Assembly: GCA_001931905.2 (NCBI GenBank)
Contig: MSJI02000905.1
Location: 62,001 to 126,000, forward strand
Direction: 5' to 3'
From: Cladosporium sp. IMV 00045
Lineage: Eukaryota; Ascomycota; Dothideomycetes; Cladosporiales; Cladosporiaceae
DNA length: 64,000 nt
Shown here one piece after another: positions 10,728 through 22,314 of this stretch (its first letter is position 1; each line of letters starts with the position of its first letter). Position numbers and translations under genes: made by a program. Under the pieces are notes generated by a model. That model saw only the letters and a list, made by a program, of their open reading frames with translations, was not told the DNA's origin and ran no database searches.

Positions 10728-12824
10728 TCACCGCCTCAAACTCCTCCTCCCCACCCGCCTACCCACGCCCTCACTCGCCAGCTGCCTCCCCTCCATAACC
10801 CCCGCATCAGCAACACCAGCATCGCCAGTAGAAGCAGAAGCAGAAGCAGAAGACCTCAAACTATCCCTCCCCTGGACCCTGCGCATCCTCGCTCTCTGCC
10901 TGCGTTCTTGCTCGCTGTGAATTTCCGCTTGAGATTCTTCCAGCTGATCAGGGTGGTCGTGCCGTGGTTGCTCGGGAGTGCCGGTCTCGCCGGTCTCGGA
11001 GTCGCGGTTGGCGTGGCGTCTTCGTCGCCTCTGTCGCTTAGAGAGACGGTGGGCGAGGACGGTTTCGATGGGGCGGGTGTGCGTGGGAGAAGGGGTGGTC
11101 TCAGTCCGAGTAGCTGTAACATCAAGTTAGTCGATGTGCATGAAAGGAGAAAAAGAGGGAGGGAAGCGAGCGGACCCAGCAGTCGTACTTCTTCCACCGT
11201 CGTCTGTGCCTTCGTAGTCGTCGTGGGAGACGAAATTGGGGCCTTCGTAGTCGTTGCCGTCGTCGTCGTTGAAGTTGTTGCCCCAGCCGTCGTCGAAGTG
11301 GGTTTCGTCATCGTCGGAATTCCCGGATTCCAAGTTGTCGTAGCGCTCTTGGATGTCGGAGTCGTAGCCTCCGAAGCCGTAGGTGCCTTCTTGCGCGGAG
11401 GCTTGGGAGTCGGCGCCGGTGGATTGTAAGGGTGAGAAGCCGCCTGCGTTGACGCCGCCGTTCGAGGAGTCGGCGTCGGAGTCGATGTCGTGTGAGGCGG
11501 TGTTGTTGTCCTCATCATCGTCTGACGTGTTTTCGCTGCTGGAAATTTCGAGTGGCTGTTGACGTCTGGTACCTCGACTGACTTTGCCCGCACGCTGGCT
11601 GTTTCGCGCAACAGGGCCTTCATCTTCAGAATCCGAATCCAAAGTGACAACAGCGCGGCGTGGCGGTCGTGGTGCTTGATCTTCATCGTCCGAGTCCACA
11701 GCAATCGGCCTCGAATGACTTCTACGTCCATGTCGGGGCGTTGCCTCGGCCTCCTCTTCACTGTCGGATTGCTCGTTGCTAGAGTTGCTATCAGAAGCCT
11801 CGTGCTCGTCGTCGTCAAGAAACCCTTCCATCTCAGGGTCGTTCTCCGGATCCTCCGAATCTTCAGACTCCGGATCACTATCCAGCCTGATGCGCTCGGG
11901 GCGATTTCTCGACCTCCTTATCGCCGCAGTAGGAATCGGCACAGGGCCAAACCCGTCCATGTCATGCTCGACGTCAGCGTAAGAATTCCCGTCTTCGTCG
12001 ATAAAATCATCCTCATCAAACGACCCCACCTCGTCCATCCCATCATAATCCCTCGGCATCATATCGCCATCCAACTCCTCATCCTCATCATCATCATCAC
12101 TACTCTCCTCCTCCCCCGTATCCAGCCCAAACCCATCCTCATCCCCTACATTCAGCCCGCAGCCCCCACAAACCCCATCCTCCAACTCCCAATGACAATT
12201 CGGACACCTATCCACCCCATCCCCCGGATCGTGCAGCGGCATCCACTGCATTCTCTCACCATGCTTGAACAGCCCACTAAAAAGCCCATCGCCCTCCCTA
12301 TCCTCCGCAACCTTCGCCACCGCCTCCTTGATATACTCATCGTGCTCTTCCACCGTCTCCCCGTCAGGCAGGAGTTCCGCGCGGTAGGCGAACACCCGCG
12401 TCATCTCCCTTATCAAGTACGAAGGCACCGGCTGCGTCTTAATCACGGCGCGGCAGTCGGGGCACGTGCGCTTCCTCTGCGCAACGAGCCAGGCGTCCAG
12501 GCAGACGTAGCAGTACGTGTGGCCGCAGGCCAGGCCGTAGGGCTCGGACAGGAAGCGCTGGCAGACCTTGCAGGTGATGAGGGTGCGCATGGTGTCGAGG
12601 TCGGGTTCGAGGCGGGCGAGGGCTTGGGCGTGGTGGCATGTTTGCTGGTCGTGGGGGGTTTGTGCGGTGGATTGTTGTGGTGGAAGGTTGGTGGAGGCGG
12701 CGGTGGTTGTGGGCATGGCGGGCGGTGAGTGGGAGCGGGCGTCTTCGCTCGAGGAGGAGCTGTGGGAGCGTTTCTGTCTTTTGCGTGGGTTGTTTTTCGC
12801 GATGGGCTGGACGCGCGAGAACAT
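10728..12824 (-). CDS. RING-finger protein with acidic disordered tail, copy 1
   Basis: Two exons (11189-12824 and 10728-11113). The 75-base intron 11114-11188 has donor GTACGA, branch-like CTAAC and acceptor ACAG. The protein has 673 residues. A C3HC4 RING lies at about residues 84-125 (CKVCQRF, CGHTYCYVC, CPDC), so it is probably an E3 ubiquitin ligase. A second CX2C pair (CPNCHWELEDGVCGGC) near residue 210 looks like a small zinc ribbon. The rest is Asp/Glu/Ser-rich and disordered, and the last ~60 residues are basic and coiled-coil-like (QERRQRARMRR). I do not recognise a named orthologue; the substrate is unknown. It shares a 535-base divergent promoter with COX23. Copy 2 differs by scattered substitutions and an in-frame 3-residue length change. 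Confidence 0.82.
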
Positions 12825-13359
12825 GGTCGAGAAGGGAGGCTCAGGTGAGGTCCTCGAGTGAGGAAGTTTGTGTGTCTGTAGGTAGTGAAGGGTTCGCAGT
12901 CACGAGTCGGGAATGTGTCCAATCGTTGCTTGATGGTAGGCAGGTGGGCTGCAGCAAGTTTGTTGTGGTGTATGTAAGCCAGAGAACGATTGTATTAGGA
13001 GGTGCTCATTTGGTGATGTTGCATCCTGAGCGTCTAGCCGCGGATAGAGCTCGGTCGTGAATATGCTGGGTGTTTAAAGGAGTCGTGTGCAGTGTCGTGT
13101 TTTTGGTAGTGTGATATGTTCGTCCTCTTACAATTATCCAGCCCAACCTGCAGGGAAGCGGAGCCCGAGGCATGTGATGAGGCCGTCCAACAGGCCCAAA
13201 TCGCATGCACTAGCACCGGCTCACCCCGCAACCCTAACTCTCGCCTCACTTCCACGAGATCGCCTTGTCGCCTCCCAAAGATTGACATCAATCGACTTTC
13301 CCCGAACGTCTGATAGAAAGCAACTCCAATCAGGAAAGCCACTCTCCAAACAACAAATC
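12825..13359. promoter_or_regulatory. Divergent promoter of RING gene and COX23, copy 1
   Basis: 535 bases between the two divergent starts. It holds a telobox-like AACCCTAAC at 13230-13238, which is also kept in copy 2. No frame here is supported as a gene. Confidence 0.45.
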
Positions 13360-13907
13360 ATGTCTGCCTCGCCCAACCCACCCACAGAAACCAGCAAAGA
13401 AAACACCAGCAGCACCTGGCAAAAAGGCCAATCCCAATTCAGCAAGTCCGTCAGCCCCATGCCATCCCATCTCGAACTCAAGTCCATGTCCATTCAACAT
13501 ATCATTCCACCCTCCACTCCAACTCCCCCCCACACACACACACACAATCAATGAACCCATATCCCTAACACGATTCCACCGCAGCAAACGCTACAGCGAA
13601 TACTTCGACCCGTGCCAAGAAGCCGCTAACAAATCGCTCAAATGCCTGCGGCGCAACGGCGGCGATCGCGAGATGTGTCAGGATTATTTCGAGTGAGTTA
13701 TGCTTTCACCATCATGATCGCAAAGCGGGTGGGGTGGTGTACTGACGACGTGGAAAAAACCAGGGCGTATAAGGAATGTAAGAAGAACTGGGTAAGTTGT
13801 TGCTCTTCCTTTTTTTGCTTTAGCTGACGATGAGACTGACTTGACTTTGCTCACAGATGGAGGAAATGAAAGAAGAGAAGCGGAAGAACAGCAAGAGTTG
13901 GTTTTGA
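13360..13907 (+). CDS. COX23: COX23-like twin CX9C protein, copy 1
   Basis: Four exons: 13360-13445, 13585-13692, 13764-13791 and 13857-13907. Together they give 90 residues. All three introns have GT-AG ends (donors GTCCGT, GTGAGT, GTAAGT). The CHCH domain has the twin motif CQEAANKSLKC and CQDYFEAYKEC, the second split by an intron. Such proteins are oxidised by Mia40 in the mitochondrial intermembrane space, and Cox23 helps cytochrome c oxidase assembly. The C-terminal MEEMKEEKRKNSKSWF is basic and helical. Intron 1 holds a (CA)n run (13531-13547) that is absent from copy 2. The N terminus is eight residues longer than in copy 2. Confidence 0.85.
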
Positions 13908-14599
13908 GCGTTTTGCAGTGTATCTCTATGGCGATGTAGGAAAGGAAAGAAGTGTACGATATTGCCAGGCGATTAATTACAGCAGTCTCCTTCTACAAGA
14001 ATCTTGTTCATTGGCCAGGCGTACGTTTCTGTGGTACTATCTGAGCGGGGTTCCCGGATATGGCTTCGCGAGTACGGGAGATAACTGGCTAGAAGACAGG
14101 TACATGATCACGATTTCACCGCATTCTACACGGTCGAGTCGAGAATGCTCATACGGAAGTTTCGAGAAGGTAGGTGAAAGAAAGTATGCAAGAGCAAATT
14201 GATTTCATTTCGTTTGTTTCTCCTTGATTACGTACTACTCGTTGTCTGTCTGTCTTCCCAATAAAAGCAAGGCCCATTGAAGGGGGCAGGTATAGTACAG
14301 CCACTCGACCCTGATTCATCACACGCACGCGGGCCGAAACATCCAAACTCGCTGATCGTACTGGCATTGCTCAGAATATTGAATCCTGGCAGGCGATCCG
14401 ATCGGGTCATACTTTCGCATGTATCTCAGGGCCGAGACATGAAGTAGCGGTTGATGATGCTCATAGCGACACGATCCAGTTGACCCCGTAGTGTTGCTTC
14501 ACCACACCCGCCCGAGAATTCGAGCTCGGCCGGATCGTAGACGTCGGCCGGGTCATACGCCAGATACGGCGAGTACGCCTGCGCCGCTGCGAGTGCCTC
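13908..14599. other. Intergenic between convergent COX23 and PRP39, copy 1
   Basis: Shared 3' region of two convergent genes. No gene seen. It aligns with 19495-20165, with many substitutions and indels. Confidence 0.5.
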
Positions 14600-16153
14600 C
14601 TAGGCACTAGCAGCATTCTGCACGCTTGCGGGGCCGTTGAGCTCGGCGTCCAATTTGAGGAGCTCCTGCATGGCGTCCTTACCTCCGCGCTCTTCCAGGT
14701 AGCGGGTGTAGAGTGTGCTCAACCCCTTGACAAGCTCGGGTGGGAGGGTTGACTTCTGGCGGATGGCTTTGTGGACGGTTCGGACGCGGTCGTGCGCGGT
14801 GGATTCTTCGGACTCGTTGGAGGGGAGCTCGATTTCGAAGGAGAGCCAACTGCTCCAGAATGGCTGGGAGTCGAGGAATTGGTTCTGTGTGCTTTCGAAG
14901 AGTGCGCGCGCGCCGGCGCTGTCGCCGCGGCTGCGCCAGAGGATGCGAGCCCACTCTGCCACCAGAGCGCCGCGGGTTTGAGGCGTGCAGTCACCGTCCT
15001 CTGTGTACTTTCTCAGGACCTCAACAGCAGCGTCGACGCCGTACTGCCTCCTGTGCAGGTTCACCAGTGACCTGATGGCTTCGAGGTGGTCTGGCATGAA
15101 CATCAGGACAGCTTCGTGGATGCCGATCGCAACTTCGGCACGACGTTGTGACTCCTCAAAGTTGGCGTACGACAAGCGGATGGCGGGCTGTGCGATAGGG
15201 ATGTAGATGCAGCTGGCGCGCTGGTAGGCGTTGCGGACCTCCTGCTCCTTTCCAGGCTGCGCGGCAAGCCATCTTGCGTAGCGGAACCAGAAATCCTCGT
15301 AGTTGGCTGCAGACACCAGACAGCGTTCGTAGAGGAATTTGATGCGCGCGTAGTCTCCCTCGGACTCTTCATAGTCCAAGTACTTGCCCCAGTTGGTCAA
15401 CTCCTCGTCGTCCAGATCGGTGACGTGGTAGTATGGGCGTTTGATGCCCTGTTCGTAGGTCCAGCGCTTGGTGACTTCGTTCTGAGTCCGAGTGAAAATG
15501 ACCTCGTAGTGGTACTTGTCGAGTCTTGCGCGCAGCTCGCGATCGAAGTCTGCTGGGTTGCTGTGGACTTGCTGAACTTCGGCTTGAAGAGGAGCCAAGA
15601 TGTCTACAGGCGCGAGCTTCTCGATGGGCTGCTGCTTGCTCATGGCGCTGTAGCGTTGGAAGTAGCGAGAGTACTGGTGGAGCGGCAGGTGGATGATCTT
15701 GCTGAGAATGTCGAAGATGCGGGTATGCTCCTCAAGTCGCTCCTCGAATTCGATGTACTTGTCCCAGAAGGGGTGTGATTGAAAGTCCTGTCCGCAGCTC
15801 TCCGCGCCACGCTCGAAAAGTCTAGAAGTGAGAATGTTAGTTGAGTCAAGCCATGTATTGGGGTAGGTGGAGGTGGGGAAAGGAAGGTGGGGGCGAACAT
15901 ATTGCAAAGACGAGCATGTTAGCTCGTATAGCAATCGTAGTCGCGCGTTCAAAACGTGCGGATTGCAGGGAGGCGACAAAAGGCAGGCATGCAGGCAGGC
16001 AAGTAGGTGGACAGGCTCGAGTAGGAAATCAAGCGCGGCGAACGTAAGTGCTGATGGAACAAAGGTGAGACAACATCGCAACCTTTGACAGGGCTGGAAA
16101 GCTCACCAAGCGCGTCGCGATATGCGTTGCACGTATGGAAGTTGCCAAGGAAG
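14600..16153 (-). CDS. PRP39: PRP39-like U1 snRNP protein, copy 1, cut by the assembly gap
   Basis: Only the last exon (14600-15821, 1222 bases) and part of the preceding intron are present; the 5' exons fall into the N gap at 16154. The exon codes for HAT (half-TPR) helical repeats, for example FWDKYIEFEERLEEH, WGKYLDYEESEGDYARIKFL and FWFRYARWLA. Prp39 is a U1 snRNP component acting at 5' splice-site recognition. The exon is intact, with no stops or frameshifts, and has exactly the same length as in copy 2. I read the truncation as an assembly effect rather than a pseudogene. The complete gene structure is given for copy 2. Confidence 0.85.
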
Positions 16154-16173
16154 NNNNNNNNNNNNNNNNNNNN
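16154..16173. other. Assembly gap of 20 N
   Basis: Twenty undetermined bases exactly at the junction of the two duplicated blocks, inside the long intron of PRP39 copy 1. Confidence 1.
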
Positions 16174-16342
16174 TCCCTCCCTATGCAGAACCAGCGCATG
16201 CAAGCTCGAAGTCTTGAGGGTATACCGTACCATGCGAATAAACGCTCAAGGTCGTTGCAACCATCAGACGGAAAAGAAAGAAAGGAATTGAGAACTAAAG
16301 TGAAAACGAGAATGGAAGAATTTTTCAAGGCATCCCCCCATC

Positions 16343-18449
16343 TCACCGCCTCACACTCCTCCTCCCCACCCGTCTACCTATCCCCTCACTCGCATTCGCC
16401 AGCTGCCTCCCTTCCTCAACCCCCGCACCAACAACACCAGCATCGCCAGTAGAAGCAGAAGCAGAACTCCTCAAACTATCCCTCCCCTGAACCCTGCGCA
16501 TCCTCGCTCTCTGCCTGCGTTCTTGCTCACTGTTGATTTCCGCCAGAGTTTCATCCAACTGAAAAGGGTGAGGTTGCTGCGGTTGCTCGGAGGTGCCAGG
16601 CTCGCCGGCCTCGGAGTCGCGATTCGCGTGGCGTCTTCGTCGCCGTTGGCGTTTGGACAGACGGTGGGCTAGGACGGTTTCGACGGGTCGGTTGTGCGTG
16701 GGCGGAGGGGTGGTTTCAGTCCGAGTAGCTAGAACGACAGGTCAGTCAAGGCTTCTGAGAAGAAAGGCAAGAGGGAGGGAAGGGAGCGGACCCAGCAGTC
16801 GTACTTCTTCCACCGTCGTCTGTGCCTTCGTCGTCGTCGTGGGAGACGAAATTTGGGCCTTCGTAGTCGTTACCTTCGAGGTCGTCGTCTTCACCGAAGT
16901 TGTTGCCCCAGCCGTCGTCGAAGTGGGTTTCGTCGTCGTCGGAATTCCCGGATTCGAGGTTGTCGTAGCGCTCTTGGATGTCGGAGTCGTAGCCTCCGAA
17001 GCCGTAGGTGCCTTCTTGCGCGGAGGCTTGGGAGTCGGCGCCGGTGGATTGTAAGGGCGAGAAACCGCCTGCGTTGACGCCGCCGTTTGAGGATTCGGCG
17101 TCGGAATCGATGTTTTGTGAGGCCGTGTTGTTGTCCTCATCATCGTCTGACGTGTTCTCGCTGCTTGGAATTTCGAGTGGCTGTTGACGTCTGGTACCTC
17201 GACTTACTTTGCCCGCACGTTGGCTATTACGCGCCACAGGGCCTTCGTCCTCAGAGTCCGAATCCAGAGTAACAACAGCGCGGCGTGGCGGTCGTGGTGC
17301 TTGATCTTCATCGTCCGAGTCCACAGCAATCGGCCTCGAATGACTCCTATGTCCATGTCGGGGCGTTGCCTCGGCCTCCTCTTCGCTGTCGGATTGCTCG
17401 TTGCTCGAGTTGCTATCAGAAGCCTCGTGCTCCTCGTCGTCAAGAAACCCTTCCATCTCAGGGTCATTCTCAGGATCCTCCGAGTCTTCAGACTCCGGAT
17501 CACTATCCAGCCTGATGCGATCAGGGCGATTTCTCGACCTCCTTATCGCCGCAGTAGGAACCAGCACAGGGCCAAACCCACCCATATCATGCTCGACGTC
17601 AGCGTAAGAATTCCCATCTTCGTCGATAAAATCATCCTCATCAAACGACCCCACCTCATCCATGCCATCATAATCCCTCGGCATCATATCCCCATCCAAC
17701 TCCTCATCCTCATCATCCTCATCACTACTCTCCTCCTCCCCCGTATCCAGCCCAAACCCATCCTCATCCCCCACATTCAGCCCGCAACCCCCACAAACCC
17801 CATCCTCCAGCTCCCAATGACAATTCGGACACCTATCCACGCCATCCCCCGGATCGTGCAGCGGCATCCATTGCATTCTCTCGCCGTGCTTGAACAGCCC
17901 ACTGAAAAGCCCATCGCCCTCTCTGTCCTCCGCGACCTTCGCCACCGCCTCCTTGATATACTCATCGTGCTCTTCCACCGTCTCTCCGTCAGGAAGCAGC
18001 TCCGCGCGGTAAGCGAACACCCGCGTCATCTCCCTGATCAGATACGAAGGCACCGGCTGCGTCTTAATCACGGCGCGGCAATCGGGGCACGTGCGCTTCC
18101 TCTGCGCCACGAGCCAGGCGTCCAGGCAGACGTAGCAGTACGTGTGGCCGCAGGCCAGGCCGTAGGGTTCGGAGAGGAAGCGCTGGCAGATCTTGCAGGT
18201 GATGAGGGTGCGCATGGCGTCGAGGTCGGGTTCGAGGCGGGCGAGGGCTTGGGCGTGGTGGCATGTTTGCTGGTCGTGGGGGGTTTGTGCGGTGGATTGT
18301 TGTGGTGGGAGGTTGGTGGAGGCGGCGGTGCTTGTGGGCATGGTCGGCGGTGAGTGCGAACGGGCGTCTTCGCTGGAGGAGGAGCTGTGGGAGCGTTTCT
18401 GTCTTTTGCGTGGGTTGTTTTTCGCGATGGGCTGGACGCGCGAGAACAT
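16343..18449 (-). CDS. RING-finger protein with acidic disordered tail, copy 2
   Basis: Two exons (16805-18449 and 16343-16728). The 76-base intron 16729-16804 sits at the same position as in copy 1 and has the same donor, GTACGA. The product has 676 residues with the same RING (CKICQRFLSEPYGLACGHTY), zinc-ribbon pair and acidic tail as copy 1. The changes are mostly conservative, and length differences in the acidic tail are in frame, so both copies look functional. It is probably an E3 ubiquitin ligase of unknown target. Confidence 0.82.
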
Positions 18450-18981
18450 GGTCGTGAAGGGTGGTTTGGGTGAGATCCTCGAGTGAGGAAGTTCGTGTGG
18501 TGTACGTAGGTAGTGAAGGGCGCGCAGTCACGAGTCGGGAATGTGTCCAATCGTTGCTTGATGATAGGCAGGTGGGCTGCAGCAGCGAGTTTGTTATGAT
18601 GTATGTAAGCCAGAGAGCGTTGGTATTAGTAGGTGCTCATCTGGTGATATTGCATCCTGAGCGTCTGGCCGCTGACAGAGGTCGGTCGTGTATATGTTGG
18701 GTGTTTTGAGGAGTCGTGCGCAGTGTCGTGTTTTTGGCAGTAGTGTGATATGTTTGTCTCTCTTACAATTATCCAGCCCAACCTGCAGGGAAGCGGAGCC
18801 CGAGGCATGTGATGAGGCCGTCCAACAGGCCCAAATCGCATTCGCTAGCACCGGCTCACCCCGCAACCCTAACTCTCGCCTCACATCCACGAGATCGCCT
18901 TGTCGCCTCCCAAAGATTAACATCAGTCGAACGTCTGGTGGAAAGCAACTCCAAGGAAAGCCACTCTCCAAACAACAAACC
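18450..18981. promoter_or_regulatory. Divergent promoter of RING gene and COX23, copy 2
   Basis: 532 bases between divergent starts. The telobox-like AACCCTAAC is kept at 18865-18873. No gene seen. Confidence 0.45.
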
Positions 18982-19494
18982 ATGTCAGAACCCAGCAAGG
19001 AAAACAGCAGCACCTGGCAAAAAGGCCAATCCCAATTCAGCAAGTACGTCCATTCCGCTGCATCTCGACCTCACTTACACAATAATCCACCCTATACTCC
19101 CAACCCATCGCACCCTTAATAACATGGTCACCAGCAAACGCTACAGCGAATACTTCGACCCGTGCCAAGAAGCCGCCAACAAATCGCTCAAATGCCTGCG
19201 GCGCAACGGCGGCGATCGCGAGATGTGTCAGGATTATTTCGAGTGAGTTGTGCCTCCAACGTTGCTTTCACGTGATTGAAAAGGCTGGTGAAGTACTGAC
19301 GAACGCATAATCAGGGCGTATAAGGAGTGCAAGAAGAACTGGGTAAGTACCTATTGCTCTTCCCTCTTTTGCTTGGAGTTGTTGGATGAGTTACTACCTA
19401 GTATGTGTTTGAGCTGGACGACGAGACTGACTCGCATTGACAGATGGAGGAGATGAAAGAGGAGAAGCGGAAGAACAGCAAGAGTTGGTTCTGA
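18982..19494 (+). CDS. COX23: COX23-like twin CX9C protein, copy 2
   Basis: Four exons: 18982-19043, 19135-19242, 19315-19342 and 19444-19494. They give 82 residues. The exon 2-4 protein is identical to copy 1, including both CX9C motifs, while the N terminus is eight residues shorter (MSEPSKENSSTWQKG). Introns 1-3 have the same positions but different lengths from copy 1: 91, 72 and 101 bases against 139, 71 and 65. The predicted role is cytochrome oxidase assembly in the mitochondrial intermembrane space. Confidence 0.85.
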
Positions 19495-20165
19495 GCGATT
19501 TGTTGTGTCTTTGCCGACGTTTTGGATGTAGAAAGGAAAGAAGTGTACGATATTTGCCAGGCGGATGATTGCAGCTTCTCTCGTCATTATCACTCCGATT
19601 CTCAGCTGAGAGGACTCTGCAGTGTTCTTCTATCCGAGCAAATTCCTCGAACATATGAATGGGAAACACCTCGCGCGAAGAATGGTGCGGGATCAGGATT
19701 CACGGCAGTCTGCACGCTCGAGTCGAGAACGCCGAAGCAAGGTCCCGTGAGATGTTCAAAGAGCAAATCAAGTTTTATTTCGTTTTTTCCCTTCATTTAC
19801 GTACTAATCGTTTTCCGTCCTTCCGATAAAAGTAAGGCCCATTGAAGGGGCAGGTATAGTACAGCCAATCGACCCTGATTCCTTACACGCACGCGGGCCG
19901 AAACATCCAAACTTGCTGATCGTGCTGGCCTCGCTCAGAGATGTGAATCATCGAACATGCTCCGATCGGGTCATGCTCTCGAATGCAACGCAAAGCCGCG
20001 AAATCAAGTAGCTGTTGATGGTGATACTCAAAACGAGACGATCCCGTTGACACTCTGATACTGCTTCTCGACACCACCCGAGAATTCGAGTTCAGCCGGA
20101 TCGTAGACATCAGCCGGGTCATACGTCAGATACGGCGAGTACGCCTGCGCCGCCGCAAGAGCCTC
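19495..20165. other. Intergenic between convergent COX23 and PRP39, copy 2
   Basis: Shared 3' region of two convergent genes. Nothing coding was recognised. Confidence 0.5.
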
Positions 20166-22314
20166 CTAGGCACTAGCAGCATTCTGCACGCTGGCGGGGC
20201 CGTTGAGCTCGGCGTCCAATTTGAGGAGCTCCTGCATCGCATCCTTGCCTCCGCGCTCTTCCAGGTAGCGGGTATAGAGCGTGCTCAAACCCTTGACAAG
20301 CTCGGGTGGGAGGGTTGATTTCTGGCGGATGGCTTTGTGGACGGTTCGGACGCGGTCGTGCGCGGTGGATTCTTCAGACTCGTTGGAGGGGAGCTCGATT
20401 TCGAAGGAAAGCCAACTGCTCCAGAAAGGCTGAGAGTCGAGGAATTGGTTCTGTGTGCTTTCGAAGAGTGCGCGCGCGCCGGCGCTGTCGCCGCGGCTGC
20501 GCCAAAGGATGCGAGCCCACTCTGCCACCAGAGCGCCGCGGGTTTGAGGCGTGCAGTCTCCATCTTCTGTGTATTTCCTCAGGACTTCGACAGCAGCGTC
20601 GACGCCATACTGCCTCCTGTGCAGGTTCACCAGTGACCTGATAGCCTCGAGGTGGTCAGGCATGAACATCAGGACAGCTTCGTGAATGCCGATCGCAACT
20701 TCGGCACGACCTTGTGATTCCTCAAAGTTGGCGTACGACAAGCGGATGGCGGGCTGTGCAATTGGGATGTAGATGCAGCTGGCGCGCTGGTAGGCGTTGC
20801 GGACCTCCTGTTCCTTTCCAGGCTGCGCGGCAAGCCATCTTGCGTAGCGGAACCAGAAATCCTCGTAGTTGGCTGCAGATACCAGACAACGCTCGTAGAG
20901 GAATTTGATGCGCGCGTAGTCTCCCTCGGACTCTTCATAGTCCAGGTACTTGCCCCAGTTGGTCAACTCCTCTTCGTCGAGATCAGTGACGTGGTAGTAT
21001 GGGCGTTTGATGCCTTGTTCGTAGGTCCAGCGCTTGGTGACTTCGTTCTGAGTCTGAGTGAAAACGACCTCGTAGTGGTACTTGTCGAGTCTTGCGCGCA
21101 GCTCACGATCGAAGTCTGCTGGGTTGCTGTGGGCTTGCTGAACTTCGGCTTGAAGAGGAGCCAAGACATCTACAGGCGCGAGCTTCTCGATAGGCTGCTG
21201 CTTGCTCATGGCGCTGTAGCGTTGAAAGTAGCGAGAGTACTGGTGGAGTGGCAGGTGGATGATCTTGCTGAGAATGTCGAAGATGCGGCCATGCTCCTCA
21301 AGTCGCTCTTCAAACTCGATGTACTTGTCCCAGAAAGGGTGTGATTGGAAGTCCTGCCCGCAGCTTTCCGCGCCACGCTCGAAAAGTCTAGAAGTGGGAA
21401 TGTTAGTTGAGTCAAGCCATGTATTGGGGTAGGTGGAGGCGGGGAAAGGAAGGTGGGGGCGAACATATTGCAAGGCGAGCATGTTAGCTCGTATAGCAAT
21501 CGTAGTCGCGCGTTCAAAACGTGCGGATTGCAGGGAGGCGACAAAAGGCAGGCATGCAGGCAGGCAAGTAGGTGGACAGGCTCGAGTAGGAAATCAAGCG
21601 CGGCGAACGTAAGTGCTGATGGAACAAAGGTGAGACAACATCGCAACCTTTGACAGGGCTGGAAAGCTCACCAAGCGCGTCGCGATATGCGTTGCACGTA
21701 TGGAAGTTGCCAAGGAAGGTCTTGACGATGATCCGGGCTACGGTTATGGGCAAGGTGAGGAGAGGGGAATTGCCCAAGAACTTACTCTCTGATCAGGTCT
21801 GACTCGTGGTTGGTCTCGACTTTGAAGCCGCAGTACTGGGTCCAGAGGTCGACGGAAACGCCGATGCTAGCGACGCCGCGCTCGTAGACCTGCACCTGTT
21901 GTTAGCGCATGTTGTGTGCCTGTGCCTGCCTGTGGATTGTCCTCACCATTTCTGCTGCCTCGGTTCCCGCGATGGCGAACTCCATGTCGGCATATCTCTT
22001 CCAGAAGCCGTAGAAGAGGGGGTATCTGGCGAGGAATCGATCGTATGCTTCGCGAGTGGCTGCGATAGCCTGTGGGCTTGAGTTGCGGTTCAGACCACCT
22101 TCTTGCGCTGCGGCGGCGACGACGAGCTTCTCCCAGTGCTCATACTCCTCAGGAGCGGCAGCCTAATGTCGTGTGTCAGTGGAAGTGTTCTTGCGACGGG
22201 CGCGCGCATGATGCGACACAGCAGTATGATGCGCTGGGCTGAAGATAGGGCACATACCACTTGATCGCTGAGCTTCTGCAGCTCCAGGTCGTCGCTGAAG
22301 CTGAAGTCAATCAT
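20166..22314 (-). CDS. PRP39: PRP39-like U1 snRNP splicing factor, complete copy
   Basis: Four exons: 22258-22314, 21947-22162, 21786-21889 and 20166-21387. They give 532 residues. Introns are 22163-22257, 21890-21946 and an unusually long 21388-21785 (398 bases, donor GTAAGT, acceptor CTAG). The frame is continuous across all joins. HAT repeats run through the protein: EYEHWEKLVVAAA, FLARYPLFYGFWKRYADMEF, MVYERGVASIGVSVDLW, LFERGAESCGQDFQSHPFW and further copies. Prp39 works with Prp42 or as a dimer in the U1 snRNP. At intron 2 a second in-frame acceptor would add two residues. The start MIDFSFSDDLELQKL is the only ATG in phase before the first intron. Confidence 0.88.

Larger units (their letters stand above)
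10549..16153. repeat. Duplicated block, copy 1
   Basis: Head-to-tail copy of 16186-21718. It contains a RING-finger gene, COX23 and the 3' part of PRP39 in the same order and orientation. Exons differ by a few percent, introns and spacers more, including indels. Homology runs right up to the N gap at its right end. See findings for the allele-versus-duplication question. Confidence 0.9.
16186..21718. repeat. Duplicated block, copy 2
   Basis: Counterpart of 10549-16153. Homology to copy 1 starts immediately after the N gap and ends where copy 1 meets the gap. The last 242 bases (21477-21718) are identical to 15912-16153, unlike the rest of the block. Confidence 0.9.

Noticed and set aside
11559..12728. 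389-codon plus-strand frame opposite the RING gene, with an equivalent 389-codon frame at 17184-18353 in copy 2
   Set aside because: It mirrors the acidic, codon-biased antisense gene, its Ile/Arg/Leu/Pro composition is that of a shadow, and it keeps no domain. Its presence in both copies only reflects their homology.
14600..16153. PRP39 copy 1 as a pseudogene
   Set aside because: Its exon is intact and the same length as copy 2; the missing 5' part falls in the assembly gap.
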